DNA of 8,308 nt from Prevotellaceae bacterium (GTDB taxonomy: Bacteria > Bacteroidota > Bacteroidia > Bacteroidales > UBA932), in contig JAIRXY010000277.1 in assembly GCA_031268055.1 (NCBI GenBank), positions 1 through 8,308 on the forward strand, given 5' to 3'. Under the pieces are notes generated by a model, which saw nothing but the letters and a program-made list of their open reading frames with translations, did no database searches and was not told the DNA's origin. The translations under genes and the position numbers were made by a program. Below are positions 8,301 through 8,308 of the stretch, one piece after another (the first letter of the stretch is position 1; every line of letters starts with the position of its first letter).

Positions 8301-8308
8301 AATTTATC
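5267..8308 (+). CDS. Secreted NagZ-like GH3 beta-N-acetylhexosaminidase fused to a class C beta-lactamase-type serine hydrolase, 3' end missing
   Basis: The frame is open for 1014 codons to the window edge. The ATG at 5267 lies inside the Wzz-like gene. It gives a basic n-region (MRFTTKTTRNHRG), a hydrophobic core and likely cleavage after VLVLA34. A TTG at 5306 is the alternative. Residues about 40-385 are a GH3 barrel: EKIGQLMMVA, KHFPGHG at 225-231, the Asp236-Ser-His238 acid/base dyad of NagZ-type enzymes, and Asp311 in LLFSDGMQMQAV as nucleophile. Residues about 400-590 look like a degenerate GH3 C-terminal domain (SAITIAADKNSFLPIKRL). Residues about 610 onward are a beta-lactamase/serine-hydrolase domain with SxxK at Ser664-Lys667, Tyr809-Ser-Asp811, and His966-Ser-Gly968 as third motif. 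This fusion is common in Bacteroidetes. Likely substrates are muropeptides, with the GH3 half cutting GlcNAc-MurNAc and the serine half acting as amidase, peptidase or esterase (inference). Only a short C-terminal tail should be missing. Confidence 0.93.
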   Translation, partial: MRFTTKTTRNHRGLAIKLPICLTLAFTIHVLVLAQPRTSLIKTLEMPEPWADSLLATLSTREKIGQLMMVAAYSNKSGSAHVAEIADLVARQKVGGIIFFQGTAAKQAELTNYYQSLSTIPLLIGMDAEWGVGMRLDSVPNFPFQIALGALQNDSLIYRMGVEIAKQFKQLGMHINFAPVADVNSNPENPVINARSFGEDPQAVARKCVAYTNGLQDNGVIACAKHFPGHGNTDKDSHSELPTLHSSRRTFEQVDLFPFRKLIDNGIGSVMVGHLSVPRLDASGQMSSLSQKLSGNLLRKKLNFKGLLFSDGMQMQAVSQRYSYTEANLKALLAGSDMLIYPLNVELSIDLIEEAVNSGLFPVELLNQKCLRVLKAKRWLGLSGGSQPVDVANLSRRLFPQSAQRLRAQLIESAITIAADKNSFLPIKRLDTLRIAYIEVSKNNRNNTFLRVARRYASLNLYKVDQTNPADYDSLMQKLHDYNLVIVGYMDINQRAPQRNFDLDKSFCRWLTQLAMSKRTVLALYANPYVMPKIDSSQKFESVLLAYNNESEYQRAAAHALFGANPVLGKSSVAVPKYIKVGEGVQKPARTRLKYGTPLELSIAPERLTAVDSMALNAISMQAFPGCQVLAAHKGVIFYHKAFGYHTYRNEDRVALSDLYDMASVTKITATLPVIMKMEENKDIGLNDMIGKYIALDQSSDKAKLVVRDILLHQSGLKAWIPIHVAFLRPVFADQPLLSVSQSETHPFKLYSHTYLNKFHTLDTAFFSSECRPDYPFPVADSIYAHSAIREKVYQLIDNSPLLENRYRYSDLGFYYMQRVIESVSGKGLDVMADSLFYSPLGMKSTAYFPLQKFDRTRIAPTEWEYSFRRQLIHGYVHDHGAATVGGVAGHAGLFSTTYDMAKMMQMFLWRGSYGGTQLLKPETVDKFTSRSAAGNRRGLGFDKPELNPQKASPVCPEASPESFGHSGFTGTFVWVDPQRELVYIFLSNRVHPDSNNNLITTTGIRTNMLREFI

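Noticed and set aside
1..8308. CRISPR array, tRNA, rRNA, insertion sequence or transposase
   Set aside because: No spaced direct repeats, cloverleaf, rRNA motif or transposase motif was seen on either strand.

Overview
The window looks like the chromosome of an anaerobic member of the Bacteroidetes, probably of the Bacteroidales type. The pointers are an OadG-family subunit carrying a lamin-tail domain, a GH3/serine-hydrolase fusion of about 1000 residues, and start codons without strong Shine-Dalgarno sequences. The genus cannot be fixed from the sequence. All convincing genes are on the + strand.

Positions 1-3921 hold a sodium-pumping acyl-CoA decarboxylase operon in the order alpha (mmdA, 5' end cut off by the window), OadG-like gamma/delta subunit with an LTD domain, biotin carrier (mmdC), and beta membrane pump (mmdB). 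The carboxyltransferase removes CO2 from an acyl-CoA, most likely (S)-methylmalonyl-CoA. The CO2 is carried on biotin at Lys110 of MmdC, and MmdB releases it while exporting Na+. This is the last energy-conserving step of the succinate-to-propionate route.

Positions 3922-4287 hold no confident gene. The stretch contains A-tracts, a perfect 20-bp inverted repeat with a 20-nt loop, a 59-codon open frame of doubtful status, two smaller hairpins and an AT-rich leader. It is the least explained part of the window.

Positions 4288-8308 hold two overlapping genes. The first is an AT-richer Wzz-like polysaccharide chain-length/co-polymerase membrane protein. The second starts inside its last codons and runs off the right edge: a secreted protein joining a NagZ-like GH3 beta-N-acetylhexosaminidase to a class C beta-lactamase-type serine hydrolase, with the catalytic motifs of both halves intact. 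The pair points to cell-envelope polysaccharide and peptidoglycan metabolism.
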